In this document: in pieces, positions 48,401 to 62,882 of the stretch
Layout of the letters: every line of letters begins with the position of its first letter
Position numbering within the stretch: position 1 is the first letter of the stretch
Assembly (NCBI GenBank): GCA_964017235.1
Contig: OZ024936.1
Location: forward strand, 58,331,028-58,395,027
Length of the DNA stretch: 64,000 nt
Direction of reading: 5' to 3'
Source: Sabellastarte sp. h YS-2021
Taxonomy: Eukaryota > Annelida > Polychaeta > Sabellida > Sabellidae
Program-made: the position numbers and the translations under genes
Notes under the pieces: model-generated
The model's input: only the letters and a program-made list of their open reading frames with translations
Databases searched by the model: none
Told to the model about the DNA's origin: nothing

Positions 48401-48581
48401 GATATTTTAGGCGCATTTTGAGCATTACATGTCTGATCAGAAATTATTTTACCAAAATATTGTTCTAAATATAGCCTAAAATCGATGTAAATCAGCCCAA
48501 ACCAGTACCAAATGTTGGTCTATAAGTCTGAAATTTGGCCCCAAAATCACTTGCCACATACTAAATCTGACTGTATAGGTT
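42449..48581 (+). repeat. Higher-order block: five monomers duplicated as four
   Basis: Monomer order 42449, 43130, 43811, 44494, 45176 is repeated as 45857, 46538, 47219, 47901. Shared markers are TAGGTGCATT (42960 and 46368) and GGGGCGTGG with the G-type variant at the C/G site (43522 and 46930), each pair 3408 bp apart. GAGATGTATAC (45422 and 48147) and AAAATCGATG (45758 and 48483) are each 2725 bp apart. The change of spacing shows that one middle monomer was lost or gained after duplication. Confidence 0.9.
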
Positions 48582-51500
48582 TTGAGATTACATCTGGTAT
48601 ACCAGTGGTGTCATATGTGTCATACAGGGTTGAGGAGAGTGAAAATACAGCCTCAGATGGCTGTATCAGGAAGTGCTGATATATTCTCAATTAAGGTAGA
48701 TTCAAGGTTGAAAACCATATTGATTCACACAGGAGTCGCCACTGAAATGAATTTTAGTAGTGTGTTCCTTCAGAAATACACATGTAGCCCAAAGTACAGG
48801 TTCAGGGAGTGTAGTTGGCGAGAGATGCATACAATGCCAGATCAGCCCAAACCACCCCTTAAAGTTGGTCAATCTGGCTGAGATTTTCACAGGAAACTCA
48901 GTTTATATCAGAGAATGAATTTGTATTAGGCTGACCCACTCGAGGGCCACATTAAAAATTTCAATTTCCGGGGTGTGGGGGGGCCCCATGCCACCCCTCA
49001 GGTAGGAAATTTCAAGTATATCCTAATATTGCCAATCTGAAGCCCAAATTTAATTTTATGCCTATTTTAATAAATAATGAGGATATTTTAGGCGCATTTT
49101 GAGCATTACATGTCTGATCAGAAATTATTTTACCAAAATATTGTTCTAAATATAGCCTAAAATAGATGTAAATCAGCCCAAACCAGTACCAAATGTTGGT
49201 CTATAAGTCTGAAATTTGGCCCAAAAATCACTTGCCACATACTAAATCTGACTGTATAGGTTTTGAGATTACATCTGGTATACCAGTGGTGTCATATGTG
49301 TCATACAGGGTTGAGGAGAGTGAAAATACAGCCTCAGATGGCTGTATCAGGAAGTGCTGATATATTCTCAATTAAGGTAGATTCAAGGTTGAAAACCATA
49401 TTGATTCACACAGGAGTCGCCACTGAAATGAATTTTAGTAGTGTGTTCCTTGAGAAATACACATGTAGCCCAAAGTACAGGTTCAGGGAGTGTAGTTGGC
49501 GAGAGATGCATACAATGCCAGATCAGCCCAAACCACCCCTTAAAGTTGGTCAATCTGGCTGAGATTTTCACAGGAAACTCAGTTTATATCAGAGAATGAA
49601 TTTGTATTAGGCTGACCCACTCGAGGGCCACATTAAAAATTTCAATTTCCGGGGTGTGGGGGGGCCCCATGCCACCCCTCAGGTAGGAAATTTCAAGTAT
49701 ATCCTAATATTGCCAATCTGAAGCCCAAATTTAATTTTATGCCTATTTTAATAAATAATGAGGATATTTTAGGCGCATTTTGAGCATTACATGTCTGATC
49801 AGAAATTATTTTACCAAAATATTGTTCTAAATATAGCCTAAAATAGATGTAAATCAGCCCAAACCAGTACCAAATGTTGGTCTATAAGTCTGAAATTTGG
49901 CCCAAAAATCACTTGCCACATACTAAATCTGACTGTATAGGTTTTGAGATTACATCTGGTATACCAGTGGTGTCATATGTGTCATACAGGGTTGAGGAGA
50001 GTGAAAATACAGCCTCAGATGGCTGTATCAGGAAGTGCTGATATATTCTCAATTAAGGTAGATTCAAGGTTGAAAACCATATTGATTCACACAGGAGTCG
50101 CCACTGAAATGAATTTTAGTAGTGTGTTCCTTCAGAAATACACATGTAGCCCAAAGTACAGGTTCAGGGAGTGTAGTTGGCGAGAGATGCATACAATGCC
50201 AGATCAGCCCAAACCACCCCTTAAAGTTGGTCAATCTGGCTGAGATTTTCACAGGAAACTCAGTTTATATCAGAGAATGAATTTGTATTAGGCTGACCCA
50301 CTCGAGGGCCACATTAAAAATTTCAATTTCCGGGGTGTGGGGTGGCCCCATGCCACCCCTCAGGTAGGAAATTTCAAGTATATCCTAATATTGCCGATCT
50401 GAAGCCCAAATTTAATTTTATGCCTATTTTAATAAATAATGAGGATATTTTAGGCGCATTTTGAGCATTACATGTCTGATCAGAAATTATTTTACCAAAA
50501 TATTGTTCTAAATATAGCCTAAAATAGATGTAAATCAGCCCAAACCAGTACCAAATGTTGGTCTATAAGTCTGAAATTTGGCCCCAAAATCACTTGCCAC
50601 ATACTAAATCTGACTGTATAGGTTTTGAGATTACATCTGGTATACCAGTGGTGTCATATGTGTCATACAGGGTTGAGGAGAGTGAAAATACAGCCTCAGA
50701 TGGCTGTATCAGGAAGTGCTGATATATTCTCAATTAAGGTAGATTCAAGGTTGAAAACCATATTGATTCACACAGGAGTCGCCACTGAAATGAATTTTAG
50801 TAGTGTGTTCCTTCAGAAATACACATGTAGCCCAAAGTACAGGTTCAGGGAGTGTAGTTGGCGAGAGATGCATACAATGCCAGATCAGCCCAAACCACCC
50901 CTTAAAGTTGGTCAATCTGGCTGAGATTTTCACAGGAAACTCAGTTTATATCAGAGAATGAATTTGTATTAGGCTGACCCACTCGAGGGCCACATTAAAA
51001 ATTTCAATTTCCGGGGTGTGGGGGGGCCCCATGCCACCCCTCAGGTAGGAAATTTCAAGTATATCCTAATATTGCCAATCTGAAGCCCAAATTTAATTTT
51101 ATGCCTATTTTAATAAATAATGAGGATATTTTAGGCGCATTTTGAGCATTACATGTCTGATCAGAAATTATTTTACCAAAATATTGTTCTAAATATAGCC
51201 TAAAATAGATGTAAATCAGCCCAAACCAGTACCAAATGTTGGTCTATAAGTCTGAAATTTGGCCCAAAAATCACTTGCCACATACTAAATCTGACTGTAT
51301 AGGTTTTGAGATTACATCTGGTATACCAGTGGTGTCATATGTGTCATACAGGGTTGAGGAGAGTGAAAATACAGCCTCAGATGGCTGTATCAGGAAGTGC
51401 TGATATATTCTCAATTAAGGTAGATTCAAGGTTGAAAACCATATTGATTCACACAGGAGTCGCCACTGAAATGAATTTTAGTAGTGTGTTCCTTGAGAAA

Positions 51501-52667
51501 TACACATGTAGCCCAAAGTACAGGTTCAGGGAGTGTAGTTGGCGAGAGATGCATACAATGCCAGATCAGCCCAAACCACCCCTTAAAGTTGGTCAATCTG
51601 GCTGAGATTTTCACAGGAAACTCAGTTTATATCAGAGAATGAATTTGTATTAGGCTGACCCACTCGAGGGCCACATTAAAAATTTCAATTTCCGGGGTGT
51701 GGGGGGGCCCCATGCCACCCCTCAGGTAGGAAATTTCAAGTATATCCTAATATTGCCAATCTGAAGCCCAAATTTAATTTTATGCCTATTTTAATAAATA
51801 ATGAGGATATTTTAGGCGCATTTTGAGCATTACATGTCTGATCAGAAATTATTTTACCAAAATATTGTTCTAAATATAGCCTAAAATAGATGTAAATCAG
51901 CCCAAACCAGTACCAAATGTTGGTCTATAAGTCTGAAATTTGGCCCAAAAATCACTTGCCACATACTAAATCTGACTGTATAGGTTTTGAGATTACATCT
52001 GGTATACCAGTGGTGTCATATGTGTCATACAGGGTTGAGGAGAGTGAAAATACAGCCTCAGATGGCTGTATCAGGAAGTGCTGATATATTCTCAATTAAG
52101 GTAGATTCAAGGTTGAAAACCATATTGATTCACACAGGAGTCGCCACTGAAATGAATTTTAGTAGTGTGTTCCTTCAGAAATACACATGTAGCCCAAAGT
52201 ACAGGTTCAGGGAGTGTAGTTGGCGAGAGATGCATACAATGCCAGATCAGCCCAAACCACCCCTTAAAGTTGGTCAATCTGGCTGAGATTTTCACAGGAA
52301 ACTCAGTTTATATCAGAGAATGAATTTGTATTAGGCTGACCCACTCGAGGGCCACATTAAAAATTTCAATTTCCGGGGTGTGGGGTGGCCCCATGCCACC
52401 CCTCAGGTAGGAAATTTCAAGTATATCCTAATATTGCCGATCTGAAGCCCAAATTTAATTTTATGCCTATTTTAATAAATAATGAGGATATTTTAGGCGC
52501 ATTTTGAGCATTACATGTCTGATCAGAAATTATTTTACCAAAATATTGTTCTAAATATAGCCTAAAATAGATGTAAATCAGCCCAAACCAGTACCAAATG
52601 TTGGTCTATAAGTCTGAAATTTGGCCCAAAAATCACTTGCCACATACTAAATCTGACTGTATAGGTT
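47901..52667 (+). repeat. Higher-order repeat with 2043-bp (three-monomer) period
   Basis: Markers recur exactly 2043 bp apart: GGCCCCAAAATC (48542 and 50585), the G-type variant in monomers 49263 and 51306, a T inside the G-run giving GGGGTGGCCCC (50343 and 52386), and GCCGATCT (50396 and 52439). A three-monomer block was therefore copied in tandem. Confidence 0.9.
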
Positions 52668-53348
52668 TTGAGATTACATCTGGTATACCAGTGGTGTCAT
52701 ATGTGTCATACAGGGTTGAGGAGAGTGAAAATACAGCCTCAGATGGCTGTATCAGGAAGTGCTGATATATTCTCAATTAAGGTAGATTCAAGGTTGAAAA
52801 CCATATTGATTCACACAGGAGTCGCCACTGAAATGAATTTTAGTAGTGTGTTCCTTCAGAAATACACATGTAGCCCAAAGTACAGGTTCAGGGAGTGTAG
52901 TTGGCGAGAGATGCATACAATGCCAGATCAGCCCAAACCACCCCTTAAAGTTGGTCAATCTGGCTGAGATTTTCACAGGAAACTCAGTTTATATCAGAGA
53001 ATGAATTTGTATTAGGCTGACCCACTCGAGGGCCACATTAAAAATTTCAATTTCCGGGGTGTGGGGGGGCCCCATGCCACCCCTCAGGTAGGAAATTTCA
53101 AGTATATCCTAATATTGCCAATCTGAAGCCCAAATTTAATTTTATGCCTATTTTAATAAATAATGAGGATATTTTAGGCGCATTTTGAGCATTACATGTC
53201 TGATCAGAAATTATTTTACCAAAATATTGTTCTAAATATAGCCTAAAATAGATGTAAATCAGCCCAAACCAGTACCAAATGTTGGTCTATAAGTCTGAAA
53301 TTTGGCCCAAAAATCACTTGCCACATACTAAATCTGACTGTATAGGTT

Positions 53349-56300
53349 TTGAGATTACATCTGGTATACCAGTGGTGTCATATGTGTCATACAGGGTTGA
53401 GGAGAGTGAAAATACAGCCTCAGATGGCTGTATCAGGAAGTGCTGATATATTCTCAATTAAGGTAGATTCAAGGTTGAAAACCATATTGATTCACACAGG
53501 AGTCGCCACTGAAATGAATTTTAGTAGTGTGTTCCTTCAGAAATACACATGTAGCCCAAAGTACAGGTTCAGGGAGTGTAGTTGGCGAGAGATGCATACA
53601 ATGCCAGATCAGCCCAAACCACCCCTTAAAGTTGGTCAATCTGGCTGAGATTTTCACAGGAAACTCAGTTTATATCAGAGAATGAATTTGTATTAGGCTG
53701 ACCCACTCGAGGGCCACATTAAAAATTTCAATTTCCGGGGTGTGGGGGGGCCCCATGCCACCCCTCAGGTAGGAAATTTCAAGTATATCCTAATATTGCC
53801 GATCTGAAGCCCAAATTTAATTTTATGCCTATTTTAATAAATAATGAGGATAATTTAGGCGCATTTTGAGCATTACATGTCTGATCAGAAATTATTTTAC
53901 CAAAATATTGTTCTAAATATAGCCTAAAATAGATGTAAATCAGCCCAAACCAGTACCAAATGTTGGTCTATAAGTCTGAAATTTGGCCCAAAAATCACTT
54001 GCCACATACTAAATCTGACTGTATAGGTTTTGAGATTACATCTGGTATACCAGTGGTGTCATATGTGTCATACAGGGTTGAGGAGAGTGAAAATACAGCC
54101 TCAGATGGCTGTATCAGGAAGTGCTGATATATTCTCAATTAAGGTAGATTCAAGGTTGAAAACCATATTGATTCACACAGGAGTCGCCACTGAAATGAAT
54201 TTTAGTAGTGTGTTCCTTCAGAAATACACATGTAGCCCAAAGTACAGGTTCAGGGAGTGTAGTTGGCGAGAGATGCATACAATGCCAGATCAGCCCAAAC
54301 CACCCCTTAAAGTTGGTCAATCTGGCTGAGATTTTCACAGGAAACTCAGTTTATATCAGAGAATGAATTTGTATTAGGCTGACCCACTCGAGGGCCACAT
54401 TAAAAATTTCAATTTCCGGGGTGTGGGGGGGCCCCATGCCACCCCTCAGGTAGGAAATTTCAAGTATATCCTAATATTGCCGATCTGAAGCCCAAATTTA
54501 ATTTTATGCCTATTTTAATAAATAATGAGGATATTTTAGGCGCATTTTGAGCATTACATGTCTGATCAGAAATTATTTTACCAAAATATTGTTCTAAATA
54601 TAGCCTAAAATAGATGTAAATCAGCCCAAACCAGTACCAAATGTTGGTCTATAAGTCTGAAATTTGGCCCAAAAATCACTTGCCACATACTAAATCTGAC
54701 TGTATAGGTTTTGAGATTACATCTGGTATACCAGTGGTGTCATATGTGTCATACAGGGTTGAGGAGAGTGAAAATACAGCCTCAGATGGCTGTATCAGGA
54801 AGTGCTGATATATTCTCAATTAAGGTAGATTCAAGGTTGAAAACCATATTGATTCACACAGGAGTCGCCACTGAAATGAATTTTAGTAGTGTGTTCCTTC
54901 AGAAATACACATGTAGCCCAAAGTACAGGTTCAGGGAGTGTAGTTGGCGAGAGATGCATACAATGCCAGATCAGCCCAAACCACCCCTTAAAGTTGGTCA
55001 ATCTGGCTGAGATTTTCACAGGAAACTCAGTTTATATCAGAGAATGAATTTGTATTAGGCTGACCCACTCGAGGGCCACATTAAAAATTTCAATTTCCGG
55101 GGTGTGGGGGGGCCCCATGCCACCCCTCAGGTAGGAAATTTCAAGTATATCCTAATATTGCCGATCTGAAGCCCAAATTTAATTTTATGCCTATTTTAAT
55201 AAATAATGAGGATATTTTAGGCGCATTTTGAGCATTACATGTCTGATCAGAAATTATTTTACCAAAATATTGTTCTAAATATAGCCTAAAATAGATGTAA
55301 ATCAGCCCAAACCAGTACCAAATGTTGGTCTATAAGTCTGAAATTTGGCCCAAAAATCACTTGCCACATACTAAATCTGACTGTATAGGTTTTGAGATTA
55401 CATCTGGTATACCAGTGGTGTCATATGTGTCATACAGGGTTGAGGAGAGTGAAAATACAGCCTCAGATGGCTGTATCAGGAAGTGCTGATATATTCTCAA
55501 TTAAGGTAGATTCAAGGTTGAAAACCATATTGATTCACACAGGAGTCGCCACTGAAATGAATTTTAGTAGTGTGTTCCTTCAGAAATACACATGTAGCCC
55601 AAAGTACAGGTTCAGGGAGTGTAGTTGGCGAGAGATGCATACAATGCCAGATCAGCCCAAACCACCCCTTAAAGTTGGTCAATCTGGCTGAGATTTTCAC
55701 AGGAAACTCAGTTTATATCAGAGAATGAATTTGTATTAGGCTGACCCACTCGAGGGCCACATTAAAAATTTCAATTTCCGGGGTGTGGGGGGGCCCCATG
55801 CCACCCCTCAGGTAGGAAATTTCAAGTATATCCTAATATTGCCAATCTGAAGCCCAAATTTAATTTTATGCCTATTTTAATAAATAATGAGGATATTTTA
55901 GGCGCATTTTGAGCATTACATGTCTGATCAGAAATTATTTTACCAAAATATTGTTCTAAATATAGCCTAAAATAGATGTAAATCAGCCCAAACCAGTACC
56001 AAATGTTGGTCTATAAGTCTGAAATTTGGCCCAAAAATCACTTGCCACATACTAAATCTGACTGTATAGGTTTTGAGATTACATCTGGTATACCAGTGGT
56101 GTCATATGTGTCATACAGGGTTGAGGAGAGTGAAAATACAGCCTCAGATGGCTGTATCAGGAAGTGCTGATATATTCTCAATTAAGGTAGATTCAAGGTT
56201 GAAAACCATATTGATTCACACAGGAGTCGCCACTGAAATGAATTTTAGTAGTGTGTTCCTTCAGAAATACACATGTAGCCCAAAGTACAGGTTCAGGGAG

Positions 56301-59300
56301 TGTAGTTGGCGAGAGATGCATACAATGCCAGATCAGCCCAAACCACCCCTTAAAGTTGGTCAATCTGGCTGAGATTTTCACAGGAAACTCAGTTTATATC
56401 AGAGAATGAATTTGTATTAGGCTGACCCACTCGAGGGCCACATTAAAAATTTCAATTTCCGGGGTGTGGGGGGGCCCCATGCCACCCCTCAGGTAGGAAA
56501 TTTCAAGTATATCCTAATATTGCCAATCTGAAGCCCAAATTTAATTTTATGCCTATTTTAATAAATAATGAGGATATTTTAGGCGCATTTTGAGCATTAC
56601 ATGTCTGATCAGAAATTATTTTACCAAAATATTGTTCTAAATATAGCCTAAAATAGATGTAAATCAGCCCAAACCAGTACCAAATGTTGGTCTATAAGTC
56701 TGAAATTTGGCCCAAAAATCACTTGCCACATACTAAATCTGACTGTATAGGTTTTGAGATTACATCTGGTATACCAGTGGTGTCATATGTGTCATACAGG
56801 GTTGAGGAGAGTGAAAATACAGCCTCAGATGGCTGTATCAGGAAGTGCTGATATATTCTCAATTAAGGTAGATTCAAGGTTGAAAACCATATTGATTCAC
56901 ACAGGAGTCGCCACTGAAATGAATTTTAGTAGTGTGTTCCTTCAGAAATACACATGTAGCCCAAAGTACAGGTTCAGGGAGTGTAGTTGGCGAGAGATGC
57001 ATACAATGCCAGATCAGCCCAAACCACCCCTTAAAGTTGGTCAATCTGGCTGAGATTTTCACAGGAAACTCAGTTTATATCAGAGAATGAATTTGTATTA
57101 GGCTGACCCACTCGAGGGCCACATTAAAAATTTCAATTTCCGGGGTGTGGGGGGGCCCCATGCCACCCCTCAGGTAGGAAATTTCAAGTATATCCTAATA
57201 TTGCCGATCTGAAGCCCAAATTTAATTTTATGCCTATTTTAATAAATAATGAGGATAATTTAGGCGCATTTTGAGCATTACATGTCTGATCAGAAATTAT
57301 TTTACCAAAATATTGTTCTAAATATAGCCTAAAATAGATGTAAATCAGCCCAAACCAGTACCAAATGTTGGTCTATAAGTCTGAAATTTGGCCCAAAAAT
57401 CACTTGCCACATACTAAATCTGACTGTATAGGTTTTGAGATTACATCTGGTATACCAGTGGTGTCATATGTGTCATACAGGGTTGAGGAGAGTGAAAATA
57501 CAGCCTCAGATGGCTGTATCAGGAAGTGCTGATATATTCTCAATTAAGGTAGATTCAAGGTTGAAAACCATATTGATTCACACAGGAGTCGCCACTGAAA
57601 TGAATTTTAGTAGTGTGTTCCTTCAGAAATACACATGTAGCCCAAAGTACAGGTTCAGGGAGTGTAGTTGGCGAGAGATGCATACAATGCCAGATCAGCC
57701 CAAACCACCCCTTAAAGTTGGTCAATCTGGCTGAGATTTTCACAGGAAACTCAGTTTATATCAGAGAATGAATTTGTATTAGGCTGACCCACTCGAGGGC
57801 CACATTAAAAATTTCAATTTCCGGGGTGTGGGGGGGCCCCATGCCACCCCTCAGGTAGGAAATTTCAAGTATATCCTAATATTGCCAATCTGAAGCCCAA
57901 ATTTAATTTTATGCCTATTTTAATAAATAATGAGGATATTTTAGGCGCATTTTGAGCATTACATGTCTGATCAGAAATTATTTTACCAAAATATTGTTCT
58001 AAATATAGCCTAAAATAGATGTAAATCAGCCCAAACCAGTACCAAATGTTGGTCTATAAGTCTGAAATTTGGCCCAAAAATCATTTGCCACATACTAAAT
58101 CTGACTGTATAGGTTTTGAGATTACATCTGGTATACCAGTGGTGTCATATGTGTCATACAGGGTTGAGGAGAGTGAAAATACAGCCTCAGATGGCTGTAT
58201 CAGGAAGTGCTGATATATTCTCAATTAAGGTAGATTCAAGGTTGAAAACCATATTGATTCACACAGGAGTCGCCACTGAAATGAATTTTAGTAGTGTGTT
58301 TCTTCAGAAATACACATGTAGCCCAAAGTACAGGTTCAGGGAGTGTAGTTGGCGAGAGATGCATACAATGCCAGATCAGCCCAAACCACCCCTTAAAGTT
58401 GGTCAATCTGGCTGAGATTTTCACAGGAAACTCAGTTTATATCAGAGAATGAATTTGTATTAGGCTGACCCACTCGAGGGCCACATTAAAAATTTCAATT
58501 TCCGGGGTGTGGGGGGGCCCCATGCCACCCCTCAGGTAGGAAATTTCAAGTATATCCTAATATTGCCAATCTGAAGCCCAAATTTAATTTTATGCTTATT
58601 TTAATAAATAATGAGGATATTTTAGGCGCATTTTGAGCATTACATGTCTGATCAGAAATTATTTTACCAAAATATTGTTCTAAATATAGCCTAAAATAGA
58701 TGTAAATCAGCCCAAACCAGTACCAAATGTTGGTCTATAAGTCTGAAATTTGGCCCAAAAATCACTTGCCACATACTAAATCTGACTGTATAGGTTTTGA
58801 GATTACATCTGGTATACCAGTGGTGTCATATGTGTCATACAGGGTTGAGGAGAGTGAAAATACAGCCTCAGATGGCTGTATCAGGAAGTGCTGATATATT
58901 CTCAATTAAGGTAGATTCAAGGTTGAAAACCATATTGATTCACACAGGAGTCGCCACTGAAATGAATTTTAGTAGTGTGTTCCTTCAGAAATACACATGT
59001 AGCCCAAAGTACAGGTTCAGGGAGTGTAGTTGGCGAGAGATGCATACAATGCCAGATCAGCCCAAACCACCCCTTAAAGTTGGTCAATCTGGCTGAGATT
59101 TTCACAGGAAACTCAGTTTATATCAGAGAATGAATTTGTATTAGGCTGACCCACTCGAGGGCCACATTAAAAATTTCAATTTCAGGGGTGTGGGGGGGCC
59201 CCATGCCACCCCTCAGGTAGGAAATTTCAAGTATATCCTAATATTGCCAATCTGAAGCCCAAATTTAATTTTATGCCTATTTTAATAAATAATGAGGATA

Positions 59301-62300
59301 TTTTAGGCGCATTTTGAGCATTACATGTCTGATCAGAAATTATTTTACCAAAATATTGTTCTAAATATAGCCTAAAATAGATGTAAATCAGCCCAAACCA
59401 GTACCAAATGTTGGTCTATAAGTCTGAAATTTGGCCCAAAAATCACTTGCCACATACTAAATCTGACTGTATAGGTTTTGAGATTACATCTGGTATACCA
59501 GTGGTGTCATATGTGTCATACAGGGTTGAGGAGAGTGAAAATACAGCCTCAGATGGCTGTATCAGGAAGTGCTGATATATTCTCAATTAAGGTAGATTCA
59601 AGGTTGAAAACCATATTGATTCACACAGGAGTCGCCACTGAAATGAATTTTAGTAGTGTGTTCCTTCAGAAATACACATGTAGCCCAAAGTACAGGTTCA
59701 GGGAGTGTAGTTGGCGAGAGATGCATACAATGCCAGATCAGCCCAAACCACCCCTTAAAGTTGGTCAATCTGGCTGAGATTTTCACAGGAAACTCAGTTT
59801 ATATCAGAGAATGAATTTGTATTAGGCTGACCCACTCGAGGGCCACATTAAAAATTTCAATTTCCGGGGTGTGGGGGGGCCCCATGCCACCCCTCAGGTA
59901 GGAAATTTCAAGTATATCCTAATATTGCCAATCTGAAGCCCAAATTTAATTTTATGCCTATTTTAATAAATAATGAGGATATTTTAGGCGCATTTTGAGC
60001 ATTACATGTCTGATCAGAAATTATTTTACCAAAATATTGTTCTAAATATAGCCTAAAATAGATGTAAATCAGCCCAAACCAGTACCAAATGTTGGTCTAT
60101 AAGTCTGAAATTTGGCCCAAAAATCACTTGCCACATACTAAATCTGACTGTATAGGTTTTGAGATTACATCTGGTATACCAGTGGTGTCATATGTGTCAT
60201 ACAGGGTTGAGGAGAGTGAAAATACAGCCTCAGATGGCTGTATCAGGAAGTGCTGATATATTCTCAATTAAGGTAGATTCAAGGTTGAAAACCATATTGA
60301 TTCACACAGGAGTCGCCACTGAAATGAATTTTAGTAGTGTGTTCCTTCAGAAATACACATGTAGCCCAAAGTACAGGTTCAGGGAGTGTAGTTGGCGAGA
60401 GATGCATACAATGCCAGATCAGCCCAAACCACCCCTTAAAGTTGGTCAATCTGGCTGAGATTTTCACAGGAAACTCAGTTTATATCAGAGAATGAATTTG
60501 TATTAGGCTGACCCACTCGAGGGCCACATTAAAAATTTCAATTTCCGGGGTGTGGGGGGGCCCCATGCCACCCCTCAGGTAGGAAATTTCAAGTATATCC
60601 TAATATTGCCGATCTGAAGCCCAAATTTAATTTTATGCCTATTTTAATAAATAATGAGGATAATTTAGGCGCATTTTGAGCATTACATGTCTGATCAGAA
60701 ATTATTTTACCAAAATATTGTTCTAAATATAGCCTAAAATAGATGTAAATCAGCCCAAACCAGTACCAAATGTTGGTCTATAAGTCTGAAATTTGGCCCA
60801 AAAATCACTTGCCACATACTAAATCTGACTGTATAGGTTTTGAGATTACATCTGGTATACCAGTGGTGTCATATGTGTCATACAGGGTTGAGGAGAGTGA
60901 AAATACAGCCTCAGATGGCTGTATCAGGAAGTGCTGATATATTCTCAATTAAGGTAGATTCAAGGTTGAAAACCATATTGATTCACACAGGAGTCGCCAC
61001 TGAAATGAATTTTAGTAGTGTGTTCCTTCAGAAATACACATGTAGCCCAAAGTACAGGTTCAGGGAGTGTAGTTGGCGAGAGATGCATACAATGCCAGAT
61101 CAGCCCAAACCACCCCTTAAAGTTGGTCAATCTGGCTGAGATTTTCACAGGAAACTCAGTTTATATCAGAGAATGAATTTGTATTAGGCTGACCCACTCG
61201 AGGGCCACATTAAAAATTTCAATTTCCGGGGTGTGGGGGGGCCCCATGCCACCCCTCAGGTAGGAAATTTCAAGTATATCCTAATATTGCCGATCTGAAG
61301 CCCAAATTTAATTTTATGCCTATTTTAATAAATAATGAGGATATTTTAGGCGCATTTTGAGCATTACATGTCTGATCAGAAATTATTTTACCAAAATATT
61401 GTTCTAAATATAGCCTAAAATAGATGTAAATCAGCCCAAACCAGTACCAAATGTTGGTCTATAAGTCTGAAATTTGGCCCAAAAATCACTTGCCACATAC
61501 TAAATCTGACTGTATAGGTTTTGAGATTACATCTGGTATACCAGTGGTGTCATATGTGTCATACAGGGTTGAGGAGAGTGAAAATACAGCCTCAGATGGC
61601 TGTATCAGGAAGTGCTGATATATTCTCAATTAAGGTAGATTCAAGGTTGAAAACCATATTGATTCACACAGGAGTCGCCACTGAAATGAATTTTAGTAGT
61701 GTGTTCCTTCAGAAATACACATGTAGCCCAAAGTACAGGTTCAGGGAGTGTAGTTGGCGAGAGATGCATACAATGCCAGATCAGCCCAAACCACCCCTTA
61801 AAGTTGGTCAATCTGGCTGAGATTTTCACAGGAAACTCAGTTTATATCAGAGAATGAATTTGTATTAGGCTGACCCACTCGAGGGCCACATTAAAAATTT
61901 CAATTTCCGGGGTGTGGGGGGGCCCCATGCCACCCCTCAGGTAGGAAATTTCAAGTATATCCTAATATTGCCAATCTGAAGCCCAAATTTAATTTTATGC
62001 CTATTTTAATAAATAATGAGGATATTTTAGGCGCATTTTGAGCATTACATGTCTGATCAGAAATTATTTTACCAAAATATTGTTCTAAATATAGCCTAAA
62101 ATAGATGTAAATCAGCCCAAACCAGTACCAAATGTTGGTCTATAAGTCTGAAATTTGGCCCAAAAATCACTTGCCACATACTAAATCTGACTGTATAGGT
62201 TTTGAGATTACATCTGGTATACCAGTGGTGTCATATGTGTCATACAGGGTTGAGGAGAGTGAAAATACAGCCTCAGATGGCTGTATCAGGAAGTGCTGAT

Positions 62301-62882
62301 ATATTCTCAATTAAGGTAGATTCAAGGTTGAAAACCATATTGATTCACACAGGAGTCGCCACTGAAATGAATTTTAGTAGTGTGTTCCTTCAGAAATACA
62401 CATGTAGCCCAAAGTACAGGTTCAGGGAGTGTAGTTGGCGAGAGATGCATACAATGCCAGATCAGCCCAAACCACCCCTTAAAGTTGGTCAATCTGGCTG
62501 AGATTTTCACAGGAAACTCAGTTTATATCAGAGAATGAATTTGTATTAGGCTGACCCACTCGAGGGCCACATTAAAAATTTCAATTTCCGGGGTGTGGGG
62601 GGGCCCCATGCCACCCCTCAGGTAGGAAATTTCAAGTATATCCTAATATTGCCGATCTGAAGCCCAAATTTAATTTTATGCCTATTTTAATAAATAATGA
62701 GGATAATTTAGGCGCATTTTGAGCATTACATGTCTGATCAGAAATTATTTTACCAAAATATTGTTCTAAATATAGCCTAAAATAGATGTAAATCAGCCCA
62801 AACCAGTACCAAATGTTGGTCTATAAGTCTGAAATTTGGCCCAAAAATCACTTGCCACATACTAAATCTGACTGTATAGGTT
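53349..62882 (+). repeat. Higher-order spacing of five, five and three monomers
   Basis: A monomer carrying both GCCGATCT and GGATAATTTA occurs at 53349, 56754, 60159 and 62202. The A marker lies at 53853, 57258, 60663 and 62706, giving spacings of 3405, 3405 and 2043 bp. Other monomers here have GCCGATCT alone (54030, 54711, 60840) or neither. The pattern fits repeated unequal exchange of multi-monomer blocks, with every monomer exactly 681 bp. Confidence 0.85.
62202..62882 (+). repeat. Representative 681-bp satellite monomer
   Basis: I use this copy to describe the unit. It is AT-rich except for a G/C patch at about offset 390 (CCGGGG, TGT, then G7C4). Near its start is the perfect 12-bp palindrome CTGGTATACCAG. 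About 50 bp further on is a hairpin with 7-bp arms (TACAGCC / GGCTGTA) around a 6-nt loop. A CTCGAG site lies upstream of the G/C patch. The 14-mer ATCAGCCCAAACCA occurs twice, about 334 bp apart. Both copies are followed within 10 bases by GTTGGTC and then by a TCTG/CTGA-AATTT-like stretch, so the unit may descend from an ancestral dimer of about 340 bp. This copy also carries the rare GCCGATCT and ATAATTTA variants. I see no recognisable transposon, tRNA or 5S similarity. Confidence 0.9.
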
